Shown: positions 21,512 through 30,897, numbered from the stretch's first letter. The stretch: DNA of 40,641 bases from Aureimonas pseudogalii (GCF_014196835.1 NZ_JACIEK010000023.1:1-40641), one strand, 5' to 3'. Numbers and translations: made by a program. The notes: generated by a model from the letters alone, not told the origin.

Positions 21512-22660
21512 ATGAAATGGATCGGGGGATCGTTTCGTCGTCCAGCTCAGGTCGCCGCCGTCGTCCTTTGCGCCGCTGCCACGCTGAGCGGCTGCCAGTC
21601 CAGTTCCTCGTCGACCCATCAGGGCGAAGAGCTCGCGCCGGAAGGCGACGCTCCGTTCTTCACCTCCGCCATCTTCGGCGTGAAGGCGAGCCCGCGCATG
21701 ACGCGCTCGAAGGTCGTGCCGAAGGGCGGCGGGCGTGACCAGCTCGGCAAGCCCTATGTCGTGCGGGGCAAGTGGTACTATCCGAAGGAAGAGCCCGGCT
21801 ACGTGAAAACCGGGACGGCCTCCTGGTACGGCGCCAACTTTCACGGTCGGCTGACCGCGAACGGCGAGATCTACGACATGTATCATCTCTCCGCCGCGCA
21901 CCCGACCTTTCCGCTGCCATCCTACGCGCGGGTGACCAACCGCAAGAACGGCAGTTCGGTGCTGGTGCGCGTCAACGACCGCGGGCCCTACATGCACGAC
22001 CGCGTCCTCGACGTGTCGTCGAAGGCAGCCGAGCTTCTGGGGTTCCAGAATGCCGGGGTGGCGGACGTGAAGGTCGAGTATGTCGGGCGGGCGCCCGTCG
22101 AAGGCGACGACACGCGGATGCTCATGGCCTCCTATCGCCCCCCGACGGCGCGTGCGGTCGACGACGGGCTCGCATCTGGCGTGATGATCGCCTCGCGGTC
22201 CACCAAGTCGCAGTCCATCCTGTCGGCGACCGCCTTCCGGACGCCGTCCAAGGTGCCGTCGCTTCCCGGGGTCAATCCGCGCCCAGCGTCCGTGTCGATC
22301 GAGTCGCTCATCGACACCTACGATGTCGGCTCGGCTGCTCCGCCGGCCCGTGTTTCGAAGTCAGCTCTGTCCTATGCACCCGCGGCCGAGCAGGGCGGTT
22401 CGGTCGTCGCGCTAGCGGCCATCGTCGCGAATGAGGCGCCGTCACGCCCCTCCAACCGCATCGAAATCGGCGCTCTCGACGACGCCCGTCTCGTGACGGC
22501 GATCCGCGATCTCGCCAAGGGTCGGGGCGAACTGAAGGAAGAGCGGGTCGCAGGCGTCCGGTCGTTCTCGCTCGACGTTCAGACCGGCGAAGACGTCGAT
22601 GGCATGCTGCTGCGTCTTTGGGATGCGGGAGCCGGCAACGCCTTCGTGCTGCGCGACTGA
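21512..22660 (+). CDS. rlpA: Septal ring lytic transglycosylase RlpA (lipoprotein)
   Basis: RlpA is an outer-membrane lipoprotein that cleaves naked glycan strands at the division septum. The signal peptide ends in a lipobox (AAATLSGC, Cys28 from this start). The double-psi beta-barrel domain at about residues 95-185 has the family motifs GTASWYGANFHGRLTANGE, the catalytic-region ARVTNRKNGSSVLVRVNDRG and DVSSKAAELLGF. The usual C-terminal SPOR domain is not clear. The last 75 residues have only a loosely similar alpha/beta pattern. The ATG at 21512 has AAGAGGA 8 bases upstream. A GTG at 21473 with GAGGAG would add 13 residues and remains possible. An S11 peptidase gene follows. Confidence 0.9.
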   Translation: MKWIGGSFRRPAQVAAVVLCAAATLSGCQSSSSSTHQGEELAPEGDAPFFTSAIFGVKASPRMTRSKVVPKGGGRDQLGKPYVVRGKWYYPKEEPGYVKTGTASWYGANFHGRLTANGEIYDMYHLSAAHPTFPLPSYARVTNRKNGSSVLVRVNDRGPYMHDRVLDVSSKAAELLGFQNAGVADVKVEYVGRAPVEGDDTRMLMASYRPPTARAVDDGLASGVMIASRSTKSQSILSATAFRTPSKVPSLPGVNPRPASVSIESLIDTYDVGSAAPPARVSKSALSYAPAAEQGGSVVALAAIVANEAPSRPSNRIEIGALDDARLVTAIRDLAKGRGELKEERVAGVRSFSLDVQTGEDVDGMLLRLWDAGAGNAFVLRD

Positions 22661-22748
22661 TCACGGCTCGCTGGCGGCGTTCATCGCTGCGGCCGATCGC
22701 GCGCTCTGATAGAATGGCCGCGACGGGTTGCGCGGGCCGGGCAAGGCG

Positions 22749-23939
22749 ATGATTCTGACGAGGCGAGACTTCTGGGCGACGATGGGCCTGACCGCATGGC
22801 TGGTCGCGGCATCGACGGGGCATGGCTTCGCACAGGAGGCAAAGTCCCCCTTCGCGATTGAGACATCGGCCCGCCAGGTGTTCATGATCGACGCCGACAC
22901 GGGCTCGGTTCTCTACGAGAAGGAAGCCGATACGCCGTTTCCCCCGGCATCGCTCGCCAAGTTGATGACGATCGAGGTCGTTCTCGACGCGCTGGCGACC
23001 GGCGAGATTACGTCCGAGACCCCGTATCCGGTGACGAATCACGCTTGGCGCACCGGCGGTGCGCCGTCGCGAACCTCGACCATGTTTGCGGCCGTACGCT
23101 CCAGCGTTCCCGTCGATGCGCTCGTGCGGGGGGTGGTGATTCAGGCCGCCAACGACGGGGCGATCGTGCTGGCGGAAGGGCTGGCGGGATCGGAAGAGGC
23201 GTTCGCCGCGCGCATGAACGAACGCGCGAAGGCGCTGGGACTGACGAACAGCCATTTCGTCAATCCGACCGGCCTTCCGGCCGAGGGGGCGAATGTATCC
23301 GTTCGCGACATGGCGACCCTCGCCCGCCATTTCGCGACGACCTATTCGGACGCGTATCGGCTCTACCGCGAACCGCAGTTCGAGTGGAACAAGATCCTGC
23401 AGCGCAATCGCAATCCGCTTCTCGGCCGCGACATCGGCGCGACGGGCATGGCGCTCGGTTTTACCGAGGGGCTCGGCTACTCGATCGTCGGCGTGACCGA
23501 GCGGGACGGACGGCGTACGGTTCTGGCGGCTGCCGGCTTCGAGACGGATACGGCCCGGACCACCGAGGCCGTGCGGCTTCTCGCTTGGGCCGAGACGAGC
23601 TTCGAACGCCGCACGCTCTTCACCGCCGATACACCGATCGGCACCGCACAGGTGTTCGGCGGGATCGCCTCGACCCTTCCGGTCGTGCTGGGCGGTGACC
23701 TTGTCGCCACCGTGCCGGTCGATCCGAGCGTGCTCGGCGCCGCGCTCGTCTACGACGGACCGCTGCGCGCGCCGGTGGCCAAGGGCGACCGCATCGGCCG
23801 ACTGGATATCCTGATCGACGGCAAGCCCTCGATCTCGCGTCCGTTGCTCGCAGGGAAGGCCGTGGCGGAAGGAACGTTCTCGTCGCGCGCGCTCGACGCC
23901 GCGCATGAACTGGCGTTCGGCTGGATCCGAAACCTCTGA
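22749..23939 (+). CDS. S11-family (DacF-like) D-Ala-D-Ala carboxypeptidase homologue with altered active site
   Basis: By overall sequence this is a periplasmic low-molecular-weight penicillin-binding protein that would trim peptidoglycan pentapeptides. The N-terminus has a twin-arginine-like signal (TRRDFW, then a hydrophobic stretch ending HGFA-QE), starting at the ATG at 22749; a TTG at 22728 is the alternative. The nucleophile motif SxxK is intact (SLAK, Ser68-Lys71). The second motif, SxN, reads AAN (133-135) within IQAANDGAIVLAEG. The third, KTG, reads ALG (235-237) within IGATGMALGFTEGLGY. A C-terminal beta domain from about residue 290 is present. Loss of the KTG lysine and SxN serine suggests reduced or changed catalysis. 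It overlaps tmk by one base (TGATG). Confidence 0.85.
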   Translation: MILTRRDFWATMGLTAWLVAASTGHGFAQEAKSPFAIETSARQVFMIDADTGSVLYEKEADTPFPPASLAKLMTIEVVLDALATGEITSETPYPVTNHAWRTGGAPSRTSTMFAAVRSSVPVDALVRGVVIQAANDGAIVLAEGLAGSEEAFAARMNERAKALGLTNSHFVNPTGLPAEGANVSVRDMATLARHFATTYSDAYRLYREPQFEWNKILQRNRNPLLGRDIGATGMALGFTEGLGYSIVGVTERDGRRTVLAAAGFETDTARTTEAVRLLAWAETSFERRTLFTADTPIGTAQVFGGIASTLPVVLGGDLVATVPVDPSVLGAALVYDGPLRAPVAKGDRIGRLDILIDGKPSISRPLLAGKAVAEGTFSSRALDAAHELAFGWIRNL

Positions 23940-24622
23940 TGAGCAGTCTTTCGGAAACGGCGGCTCGAGGGCGGTTCATCACCTTCGAAGGGGGCGAGGG
24001 CAGCGGGAAGACGACTCAGATCGCGTTGCTGGCGACGCGGCTGCGGGAGGCCGGGCATGAGGTCGTGGCGACCCGCGAGCCCGGCGGTACGCCCGGCGCC
24101 AATGCGCTGCGTCACATTATTCTCTCGGGAACCGTCGAGGCGCTCGGCAACGAGATGGAAGCGATCCTCTTCGCAGCGGCGCGGCTCGACCACCTGCAAT
24201 CGCTGATCCAGCCCGCGCTCGAACGCGGAGCGGTGGTGCTGTGCGACCGGTTCCACGATTCGACGCGGGCTTATCAAGGGTCGCGCCCGGGCGCGGATAC
24301 GGACTTCCTGAGCGTTCTCGAGACGGCGACGCTCGAAACCGGCCGACCCGATCTGACCTTCGTGCTCGACATTCCCGCCGAAGCCGGGCTCCAGCGGGCT
24401 GCGGGAAGGCGCGGGGCCGGCAAGGCCGACCGCTTCGAGAAAGAAGACGTCGCCCTGCACGAGGCGCGCCGCCAAGCCTTTCTCGACATCGCCGCGGACG
24501 AGCCCGGGCGCTGCGCGATCGTCGATGCGCGCGGCGACGTCGGCAGCGTGGCGGCGGCCATCGCCGACGCCCTGTCGGCACGTCTGCCCTCGCTGTTGCT
24601 CCCAGCGCCGGTCTCGCCGTGA
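23939..24622 (+). CDS. tmk: Thymidylate kinase
   Basis: Phosphorylates dTMP to dTDP for DNA synthesis. The 227-residue protein has the P-loop FEGGEGSGKTTQIALLA at residues 16-32, the substrate motif VATREPGGTPGA, and the DRY-like LCDRFHDSTRAYQGS. The lid region carries AAGRRGAGKADRFEKED. The ATG at 23939 shares its A with the upstream TGA, and the stop overlaps the holB GTG as GTGA, so the three genes are translationally coupled. The tmk-holB order is typical of bacteria. Confidence 0.97.
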   Translation: MSSLSETAARGRFITFEGGEGSGKTTQIALLATRLREAGHEVVATREPGGTPGANALRHIILSGTVEALGNEMEAILFAAARLDHLQSLIQPALERGAVVLCDRFHDSTRAYQGSRPGADTDFLSVLETATLETGRPDLTFVLDIPAEAGLQRAAGRRGAGKADRFEKEDVALHEARRQAFLDIAADEPGRCAIVDARGDVGSVAAAIADALSARLPSLLLPAPVSP

Positions 24623-25662
24623 CGATCGAGACGCTTCCCGCGCACGACGATCTCGACGACGTTCCGCCGCCATCCGCGACGCTGCGGCTGCGCGGGCGCT
24701 CGGTGGAATGGGGCGAACTCGACGATGCCTTCCGGTCGGGCCGCATGCATCATGCCTGGCTGCTGCAGGGGCCGCGCGGCATCGGAAAGGCCAGCACCGC
24801 CTTCGCCTTCGCACGCGGCGTTCTGGGCGCAGCGCAGGTCGCGGAGACGGGCGATCCGGCCTTCGACGAGGCGGACCCGACGGTTCGCCAGATCGCGCAG
24901 GGAAGCCATCCCAATCTCCTGCATCTCGACCGCCCCCCCGTGGATCGCGGCGAGGGGTTTCGCACGCAGATCACGGTGGACGAGATCCGTCGCCTCAACC
25001 AGTTCTTCCGGGCGACGGCGGGCGGCGGCTGGCGCGTGGCGATCGTCGATCCCGCCGACGATCTCAACCGCAGCGCCGCCAACGCTCTCCTGAAGACGCT
25101 GGAAGAGCCGCCGGAGCGCTCGATCTTCCTCATCGTCAACCACGCGCCGGGGCGCCTGCTTCCGACCATCCGCTCGCGCTGCCGGGTGCTGCGGTTCACG
25201 CCGCTGGCCGATCAGGTGGTGGGCGAGGGGATCGTCGATCTCCTGCCGGCCACCGCGCCGGACGAGATCCACGCGGCCGTCGCGCTGGCGCATGGAAGCC
25301 TGCGCGACGCCTTGCTGATGCTCACCAGCGGGGGGCTCGAAGTCGAAACGCAGGCGGCTCGACTGTTCGACCAAGCGACGCCGGACTGGACGGCGATCCA
25401 GTCTGTGGCGGATGCGCTGATGCAGAAGGGACGCGAGGCCGCTTGGCTGCTCCTTTGCGAGGCGCTCATGAACAGGCTCGCGACCGAAGCGGCGCGTCGC
25501 CTGCAGGCGGGCGACCGCGCCGCAGCCGACGCGATGGCGGGGCTCTGGCAATCGGAGCAAGCCCGATGGCGCGAGGCGGCGGCATTTAATCTCGATCGCA
25601 AGCAGACGCTGCTGACCTTCTTCGCGCGGCTTGGCGAGACGCGTTCGCGGCTTGGCACTTGA
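24619..25662 (+). CDS. holB: DNA polymerase III delta' subunit
   Basis: HolB is part of the clamp loader that places the beta sliding clamp on DNA. The 347-residue protein shows a Walker-A-like LLQGPRGIGKASTAFAFARG near residue 50, the segment ITVDEIRRLNQFFRATA, NALLKTLEEPPERSIFLIV, and the SRC motif TIRSRCRVLRF. The zinc-binding cysteine cluster present in enterobacterial delta' is absent. The start is GTG at 24619 overlapping the tmk stop. After it, an 84-base gap separates it from metG. An AAA+ family identity is certain, and the assignment to delta' rests on context and the missing gamma/tau extension. Confidence 0.95.
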   Translation: MTIETLPAHDDLDDVPPPSATLRLRGRSVEWGELDDAFRSGRMHHAWLLQGPRGIGKASTAFAFARGVLGAAQVAETGDPAFDEADPTVRQIAQGSHPNLLHLDRPPVDRGEGFRTQITVDEIRRLNQFFRATAGGGWRVAIVDPADDLNRSAANALLKTLEEPPERSIFLIVNHAPGRLLPTIRSRCRVLRFTPLADQVVGEGIVDLLPATAPDEIHAAVALAHGSLRDALLMLTSGGLEVETQAARLFDQATPDWTAIQSVADALMQKGREAAWLLLCEALMNRLATEAARRLQAGDRAAADAMAGLWQSEQARWREAAAFNLDRKQTLLTFFARLGETRSRLGT

Positions 25663-25746
25663 ACGCGACGAGGAAGGTGCGTTGAGGCGGGCGGGCCGAT
25701 AGGCTATTCCCCGTGCGACCCTTCTCCAGCTTGCAAGACAGTCGAC

Positions 25747-27294
25747 ATGGCCGAGCGCTTCTATCTGACGACCGCGATCTCCTATCCGAACGGTCGCCCG
25801 CATATCGGTCACGCCTACGAGCTCATCGCCACCGACGTCATCGCCCGCTTCAAGCGGCTCGACGGCTACGACGTCTTGTTCCTCACCGGAACCGACGAAC
25901 ACGGCATCAAGATGCTGCAGACCGCGCGCGCGCTTGGCATCGAGCCGGCGGAACTCGCGGCACGCAATTCCGGCGAGTTCCAAGAGATGGGCCGGCGCGT
26001 CGGCAGCTCGAACGACGACTTCATCCGCACCACCGAGGAGCGCCACAAGCGGGCGAGTCAGGAAATCTGGCGGCGGATGGCGGAGGCCGGCCACATCTAC
26101 AAGGACTCCTATGCCGGCTGGTATTCGGTCCGCGACGAGGCCTATTACGCCGAGGACGAGACGCGGCTGACGGAGGAGGGCGCCCGCGTCGGCCCGCAGG
26201 GTACGCCGGTGGAGTGGGTGGAGGAGGAGAGCTACTTCTTCCGCCTGTCGGCCTTCGGCGACAAGCTGATGGCGCATTACGAGGCCCATCCCGATTTCAT
26301 CGGCCCGGCCGAGCGGCGCAACGAGATCCTGTCCTTCGTTCGCTCGGGCCTGCGCGATCTCTCGATCTCCCGCACCACCTTCGACTGGGGCATTCCCGTG
26401 CCGGGCGACGAGCGGCACGTCATGTATGTCTGGGTCGATGCCCTCACGAACTACCTGACGGCGACGGGCTACCTCGAAGACGGCGAGCGCAAGGCCTTCT
26501 GGCCGGCCGACCTGCACGTGATCGGCAAGGACATCGTTCGCTTCCACACCGTCTACTGGCCGGCCTTCCTCATGTCGGCGGGCATCGAGTTGCCGAAGCG
26601 GGTCTTCGTCCACGGCTTCCTCTTCAACCGCGGGGAGAAGATGTCGAAGTCGGTCGGCAACGTCATCGACCCGCTGGCGCTCATCGACGTCTACGGGCTT
26701 GACGCCTTCCGCTATTTCCTCCTGCGCGAGGTGCCGTTCGGCCAGGACGGCAACTATTCGCACGAGGCGATCGTGGCGCGGATGAACTCCGAACTCGCCA
26801 ACGACCTCGGCAATCTGGCGCAGCGCTCGCTGTCGATGATCGCCAAGAACTGCGAGGGGCGGGTGCCCCAGCCCGGCGAGTTCACTGATGCCGACCACGC
26901 CATTCTCGAAGCCAGCGGCGCATTGCTGGAGCGCTGCCGCGCCGCGATCGACCGGCAGGAGTTGCATGGCATGCTGCAGGCGGTGATGGCGGTGGTCTCG
27001 GAGACCAACCGCTATTTCGCAGCGCAGGAGCCCTGGGTGCTGCGCAAGACCGACCCGGCGCGGATGGGCACCGTGCTCTACGTGACCGCCGAAGTCGTGC
27101 GACGCTTCGCGATCCTGCTTCAGCCGGTGATGCCGGACTCCTGTGCAAAGCTCCTCGACGTCCTGTCGGTGCCCTCGGAGTCCCGATCCTTCATCGAACT
27201 GGCGCAGGGCCGCGTGCTCGAGCCGGGTCGCGAACTGCCGGCGCCGACCGGCGTGTTTCCGCGCTTCGTCGAGCCGGAAGCGACGCCGGCATGA
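25747..27294 (+). CDS. metG: Methionyl-tRNA synthetase
   Basis: Charges tRNA-Met with methionine. The 515-residue protein is the shorter form without the C-terminal dimerisation domain. The HIGH motif is in [18 protein letters not shown], and the KMSKS motif is exact in [14 protein letters not shown]. The insertion knuckle ([17 protein letters not shown]) lacks the zinc-binding cysteines, as in one of the recognised MetRS types. The ATG at 25747 directly precedes the conserved [16 protein letters not shown]. Its stop overlaps the tatD start in ATGA. Confidence 0.98.
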   Translation: MAERFYLTTAISYPNGRPHIGHAYELIATDVIARFKRLDGYDVLFLTGTDEHGIKMLQTARALGIEPAELAARNSGEFQEMGRRVGSSNDDFIRTTEERHKRASQEIWRRMAEAGHIYKDSYAGWYSVRDEAYYAEDETRLTEEGARVGPQGTPVEWVEEESYFFRLSAFGDKLMAHYEAHPDFIGPAERRNEILSFVRSGLRDLSISRTTFDWGIPVPGDERHVMYVWVDALTNYLTATGYLEDGERKAFWPADLHVIGKDIVRFHTVYWPAFLMSAGIELPKRVFVHGFLFNRGEKMSKSVGNVIDPLALIDVYGLDAFRYFLLREVPFGQDGNYSHEAIVARMNSELANDLGNLAQRSLSMIAKNCEGRVPQPGEFTDADHAILEASGALLERCRAAIDRQELHGMLQAVMAVVSETNRYFAAQEPWVLRKTDPARMGTVLYVTAEVVRRFAILLQPVMPDSCAKLLDVLSVPSESRSFIELAQGRVLEPGRELPAPTGVFPRFVEPEATPA

Positions 27295-28097
27295 CGGCGG
27301 CGCCGTTCCTCGTCGACAGCCACTGCCATCTCGACTTCGCCAATTTCGACGGTGAGAGTGATGCGCTGATCGCCCGCGCCGGCGAGAACGGCGTTGGTCT
27401 CATGGTGACGATCTCCACCTTCGTGGCGAAGCTGCCGACGCTGGTCGTGCTGACGCGGCGCTACGACCAAGTCTATGCCTCGGTCGGCACCCATCCACTC
27501 AATGCCGGCGAGGAGCCGGACGTCGCAGTGGAGGAACTGGTTCGTCTCAGCGCGGACGAGAAGGTCGTGGCGATCGGCGAGGCGGGTCTCGATTACTTCT
27601 ACGACAGGGCACCGCGCGACGTGCAGCAGGCGGTGTTTCGGCGTCACATCGAGGTGGCGCGGCAAACTCAGTTGCCGCTGGTGATCCACGCTCGAGCGGC
27701 GGACGACGACATGGAGACGATCCTGCGCGAGGAGACGGCAAAAGGGCCGTTTCCCTTCATCCTGCACTGCTTCTCGTCCGGCCGGGGCCTTGCGATGGCC
27801 GGCGTCGAGCTCGGCGGTTTCGTGTCGTTTTCAGGCATCCTGACCTTCAACAAATCCGCCGACCTGCGCGCGATCGCAGCTGACATTCCGATGGATCGCC
27901 TGCTCGTCGAGACCGACGCGCCGTATCTCGCGCCGACACCGTTTCGCGGCAAGCGCAACGAACCGGCCTACGTGCGGCACACCGCCGAAACCCTGGCCGG
28001 CGTGAAGGGCACCGATCTCGCCGGCATCGCCCAGGCGACGAGCGACAACTTCTTCCGCCTGTTCCGGAAAGTTCCGGATCCCCGCAGATCCGCCTGA
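27291..28097 (+). CDS. TatD-family metal-dependent hydrolase / DNase
   Basis: A 268-residue TIM-barrel amidohydrolase-fold protein. TatD-family members are Mg-dependent 3'-5' exonucleases involved in DNA quality control. The metal ligands are visible in order: HxH in DSHCHLDF, Glu in [12 protein letters not shown], His in [13 protein letters not shown], His in FILHCFSSG and Asp in [12 protein letters not shown]. The length and motif order match the family closely. It overlaps metG by 4 bases and is followed 5 bases later by the PhnP-like gene, a conserved arrangement in alphaproteobacteria. Confidence 0.94.
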   Translation: MTAAPFLVDSHCHLDFANFDGESDALIARAGENGVGLMVTISTFVAKLPTLVVLTRRYDQVYASVGTHPLNAGEEPDVAVEELVRLSADEKVVAIGEAGLDYFYDRAPRDVQQAVFRRHIEVARQTQLPLVIHARAADDDMETILREETAKGPFPFILHCFSSGRGLAMAGVELGGFVSFSGILTFNKSADLRAIAADIPMDRLLVETDAPYLAPTPFRGKRNEPAYVRHTAETLAGVKGTDLAGIAQATSDNFFRLFRKVPDPRRSA

Positions 28098-28102
28098 CCG
28101 CC

Positions 28103-28912
28103 ATGACGGATACGCTGCGACTGACCATTCTCGGCTGCGGCTCGTCGCCCGGCGTGCCGCGCATCAACGGCGACTGGGGCGCGTGCGACCCATCCGAGCC
28201 GCGCAACCGGCGGACGCGTTGCGCGGCGCTGGTGGAGCGAATCTCGGCGGCGGGACGCACGGTCGTTGCGATCGACTGCGGGCCGGATTTTCGAGAGCAG
28301 ATGCTGACGGCGGAGGTGCACCACCTCGATGCCGTGCTCGTCACGCATCCGCATGCCGACCACATTCACGGCGTCGACGACATCCGCGGCTTCTATCTCG
28401 ATACGCATCGGCTGGTCGATCTCTTCGCCGACCGGGACACGTTCGAGCGGCTGTTCGAGGCCTTCGGCTATTGCTTCCGCACGCCGGCAGGAAGCGCCTA
28501 TCCGCCGATCCTGCGCCACCGGGAGATCTGGCCGGAGACGGCCTTCACGGTCGAGGGCGCCGGCGGTCCGATCGAGATCGAGCCGTTCCGGCAGATCCAC
28601 GGCCGCATCCACTCGCTCGGCTTCCGCATCGGGCCGTTCGCCTATTGCTCGGACGTCAGCGACTTTCCGGCCGAGGCCCAAGCCCGCATCGCCGGTGCCG
28701 AACTGCTGGTCATCGGCGCACTCCAGCATAAGACGCATCCCAGCCATCTGTCGCTTGCTCAAGCCCTGGGGTGGATCGATCGGCTCAGCGTCGGTCGAGC
28801 ATTGCTGACCCACATGCACACGCCGCTCGACTACGCGACGCTCTGCCGCGACCTGCCCGCGCATATTCGTCCAGCCCATGATGGTCTGCAGATCGAGTTT
28901 CCCCTGAACTGA
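28103..28912 (+). CDS. MBL-fold metallohydrolase (PhnP-like)
   Basis: A 269-residue metallo-beta-lactamase-fold hydrolase. The N-terminus LTILGCGSSPGVPRINGDWG and the RNRRTRCAALV segment resemble PhnP, a cyclic-phosphate phosphodiesterase. The metal-binding motif is VLVTHPHADHIHGVDD, with further ligands likely in FRQIHGRIHSLGF, YCSDVSDFP and LLTHMHTPLDY. No phosphonate genes are nearby. The conserved location after tatD suggests a housekeeping phosphodiesterase role in nucleotide or RNA metabolism, which is inference. It is the last gene of the rlpA-to-MBL run. Confidence 0.9.
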   Translation: MTDTLRLTILGCGSSPGVPRINGDWGACDPSEPRNRRTRCAALVERISAAGRTVVAIDCGPDFREQMLTAEVHHLDAVLVTHPHADHIHGVDDIRGFYLDTHRLVDLFADRDTFERLFEAFGYCFRTPAGSAYPPILRHREIWPETAFTVEGAGGPIEIEPFRQIHGRIHSLGFRIGPFAYCSDVSDFPAEAQARIAGAELLVIGALQHKTHPSHLSLAQALGWIDRLSVGRALLTHMHTPLDYATLCRDLPAHIRPAHDGLQIEFPLN

Positions 28913-29328
28913 CGACGCACGCATCGCGGTCTGCGACCGCGAGCGCTGGACGTTCAGTGGCGAACCCGTAGGGGGCTGCGAAACACCTGCCAAATGCCGA
29001 ACGTCATCGGTCACTCCACGCCAGCATCCATCATACAATATGTTCCATAATCCATATTATGCCATCTCTGTTGACGGCTTGGCGGAGCGGGCGCCTTGGG
29101 CGGCGCAGCACACCCCTCCTCCTATGCCACCAGAGGTATTCGCGCCGTCTCTCTCTCTCGACCCTCGCACAGCCTGTCCATTTGCGAAGATGTGTCGCGA
29201 TCGTCCAGGGGGCGCGATGGCTGTGAGGCAGCTCTGCGACGGATTGGTCGGCGGCTTGCCCGTGCGTCCGGGTCGCGACACATTGGTTGCGCGCGCACGC
29301 CGCACGCTGGAACTCGTGGAGAGCCGTC
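28913..29328. other. Intergenic region, 416 bases
   Basis: Between the PhnP-like gene and the DUF4864 gene there is no convincing gene. It contains a hairpin just after the first gene (28924-28942). In the middle lies a markedly AT-rich patch (29030-29065) that includes the inverted repeat CATAAT-CCAT-ATTATG at 29046-29061. Long open frames cross the second half on both strands but lack protein-like composition. The AT-rich patch may be the promoter or operator of the downstream gene. Confidence 0.5.
28924..28942 (+). terminator. Possible terminator after the metG-tatD-MBL operon
   Basis: TCGCGGTC-TGC-GACCGCGA is a perfect 8-pair hairpin with a 3-base loop, starting 11 bases past the stop of the PhnP-like gene. 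No T-run follows, so if it ends transcription it does not do so as a classical intrinsic terminator. Confidence 0.45.
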
Positions 29329-29745
29329 ATGAAGCGAATGGCATGGGCATTCATCGTTGGCATCGCGCTGGCAGCAGGATCAGCGCCCGCGCGCGCCGAC
29401 GACGCGTCGGACGCGCGCGCGGTGATCTCGGGTCAACTCGATGCCTTCAAGGCGCAGGACGGCGCGCAGGCCTACGGCTTTGCCGCCCCGAACATCCGGC
29501 AGATGTTCTCGAGCCCCGAGATCTTCATGACGATGGTCGAGCGCGGGTATCCGCCGGTCTACCGTTCGAGCAACGCGACGTTTGGCCCATTGAAGCCCGA
29601 AGGCGCCGGGCTGCGCCAGGAAGTCTTCCTGTCCGACCAGAACGGCCAGAGCTGGATCGCAACTTATACGTTGCAGCGCCAGCCGGACGGCAGCCTCAAG
29701 ATCACCGGATGTCAGGTCCGCAAGGGCGATGACGTCGGGGCTTGA
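29329..29745 (+). CDS. DUF4864-domain secreted protein
   Basis: A 138-residue protein with a cleavable signal peptide at residues 1-24 (MKRMAWAFIVGIALAAGSAP then ARA-DD). The mature part matches the DUF4864 pattern: ISGQLDAFKAQDGAQAYGFA, APNIRQMFSSPEIFMTMVE, RGYPPVYRSSNATFG, and a C-terminal strand with ITGCQV. The family is periplasmic or exported and of unknown function. The start ATG at 29329 has GGAGAG about 6 bases upstream; a longer frame from 29287 has no ribosome site. The gene ends 6 bases before the convergent tgt. Confidence 0.88.
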   Translation: MKRMAWAFIVGIALAAGSAPARADDASDARAVISGQLDAFKAQDGAQAYGFAAPNIRQMFSSPEIFMTMVERGYPPVYRSSNATFGPLKPEGAGLRQEVFLSDQNGQSWIATYTLQRQPDGSLKITGCQVRKGDDVGA

Positions 29746-29751
29746 TCGGCC

Positions 29752-30897
29752 TCAGGCGACCGCGGCCTTGCGTTGGGCTTCGCCCCTGGCCCAGCGCTCA
29801 GCCGTGACGGCTGCGAAGTCGGCGAAACGCCCGGCTTCGATCGCCACGCGCATCTCGGCCATGAGCATCTGGTAGTAGGCCAGATTGTTCCAGGTGAGCA
29901 GCATACCCGCCAAGGCTTCGTCGGAGCGCACGAGATGATGCAGGTAGGCGCGCGCATAGTCGCGGGTCGCCGGGCAATCCGACGTGTCGTCGAGCGGCCG
30001 GGCATCTTCCGCGTGGCGGGCGTTCTTGAGATTGACGCGGCCGTCCCGCGTGAAGGCCAAGCCGTGGCGCCCGGCGCGGGTCGGCATCACGCAGTCGAAC
30101 ATGTCGATCCCGCGCGCAACTGACTGCAGGATGTCATCGGGCGTGCCGACGCCCATCAGGTAGCGTGGCTTGGTTTCGGGCAGGCTCGGCAGCGTCTCGG
30201 ACAGCGTTTCGAGCATGACCGACTGCGGCTCGCCCACTGCGAGCCCACCGACCGCATATCCCTTGAGAGCCATGGCCGTCAGGCGCTCGGCGGAGCGAAT
30301 GCGCAGGTCCGGCAGGTCGCCGCCCTGGACGATGCCGAACATCGCCTTGCCCGGCTGCTCGCCGAAGGCGGCGGCGGATCGCTCCGCCCAGCGCAGCGAC
30401 AACTCCATGGCGCGCTCGATCTCGGCGCGTTCGGCCGGAAGGCGGATGCATTCGTCGAGCTGCATCTGGATGTCGCTGTCGAGAAGCCCCTGGATCTCGA
30501 TCGAACGCTCGGGCGTCAGCTCGTGGACGGAGCCATCGACATGCGAGCGAAAGGTGACGCCGGTCTCGCTCATCTTGCGAAGGCTGGCCAACGACATGAT
30601 CTGGAAGCCGCCGGAGTCGGTGAGGATGGGATAGGGCCAGCGCGCGAACTCATGCAGCCCGCCGAGCCGCGCCACGCGCTCGGCGCCGGGTCGCAGCATC
30701 AGGTGGTAGGTGTTGCCGAGGATGATGTCCGAGCCGAGATCGCGCACCTGGTCGAGATACATCGCCTTGACCGTGCCCGCAGTGCCCACCGGCATGAAGG
30801 CCGGGGTGCGAATCGTGCCGCGCGGCATCGTGATCTCGCCGCGCCGGGCCCCGCCGTCCTGCGCCAGCAGCCGGAACGTGAACTCAGGGCTGCTCAT
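29752..30897 (-). CDS. tgt: tRNA-guanine transglycosylase
   Basis: Tgt exchanges guanine-34 for preQ1 in tRNAs for Asp, Asn, His and Tyr, a step of queuosine synthesis. The 381-residue protein has the active-site segments [29 protein letters not shown] and [12 protein letters not shown], plus the nucleophile-region [17 protein letters not shown]. The C-terminal zinc site is unusual: where most bacterial enzymes have CxCxxC the sequence reads [10 protein letters not shown], so only one of three cysteines remains, with the histidine in AYLHHL conserved. This replacement may be shared by related Hyphomicrobiales. It overlaps queA by 4 bases. Confidence 0.96.
   Translation of the reverse strand: MSSPEFTFRLLAQDGGARRGEITMPRGTIRTPAFMPVGTAGTVKAMYLDQVRDLGSDIILGNTYHLMLRPGAERVARLGGLHEFARWPYPILTDSGGFQIMSLASLRKMSETGVTFRSHVDGSVHELTPERSIEIQGLLDSDIQMQLDECIRLPAERAEIERAMELSLRWAERSAAAFGEQPGKAMFGIVQGGDLPDLRIRSAERLTAMALKGYAVGGLAVGEPQSVMLETLSETLPSLPETKPRYLMGVGTPDDILQSVARGIDMFDCVMPTRAGRHGLAFTRDGRVNLKNARHAEDARPLDDTSDCPATRDYARAYLHHLVRSDEALAGMLLTWNNLAYYQMLMAEMRVAIEAGRFADFAAVTAERWARGEAQRKAAVA

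Noticed and set aside
24274-26967. Minus-strand open frame of almost 900 codons across tmk, holB and metG
   Set aside because: Spans three well-identified genes on the other strand and shows no motif; an effect of GC bias.
29040-29732. Plus-strand open frame starting MFHNPYYAISVDG in the AT-rich patch before the DUF4864 gene
   Set aside because: Its second half is an out-of-frame reading of the DUF4864 gene and the first half lacks a ribosome site and protein-like composition.
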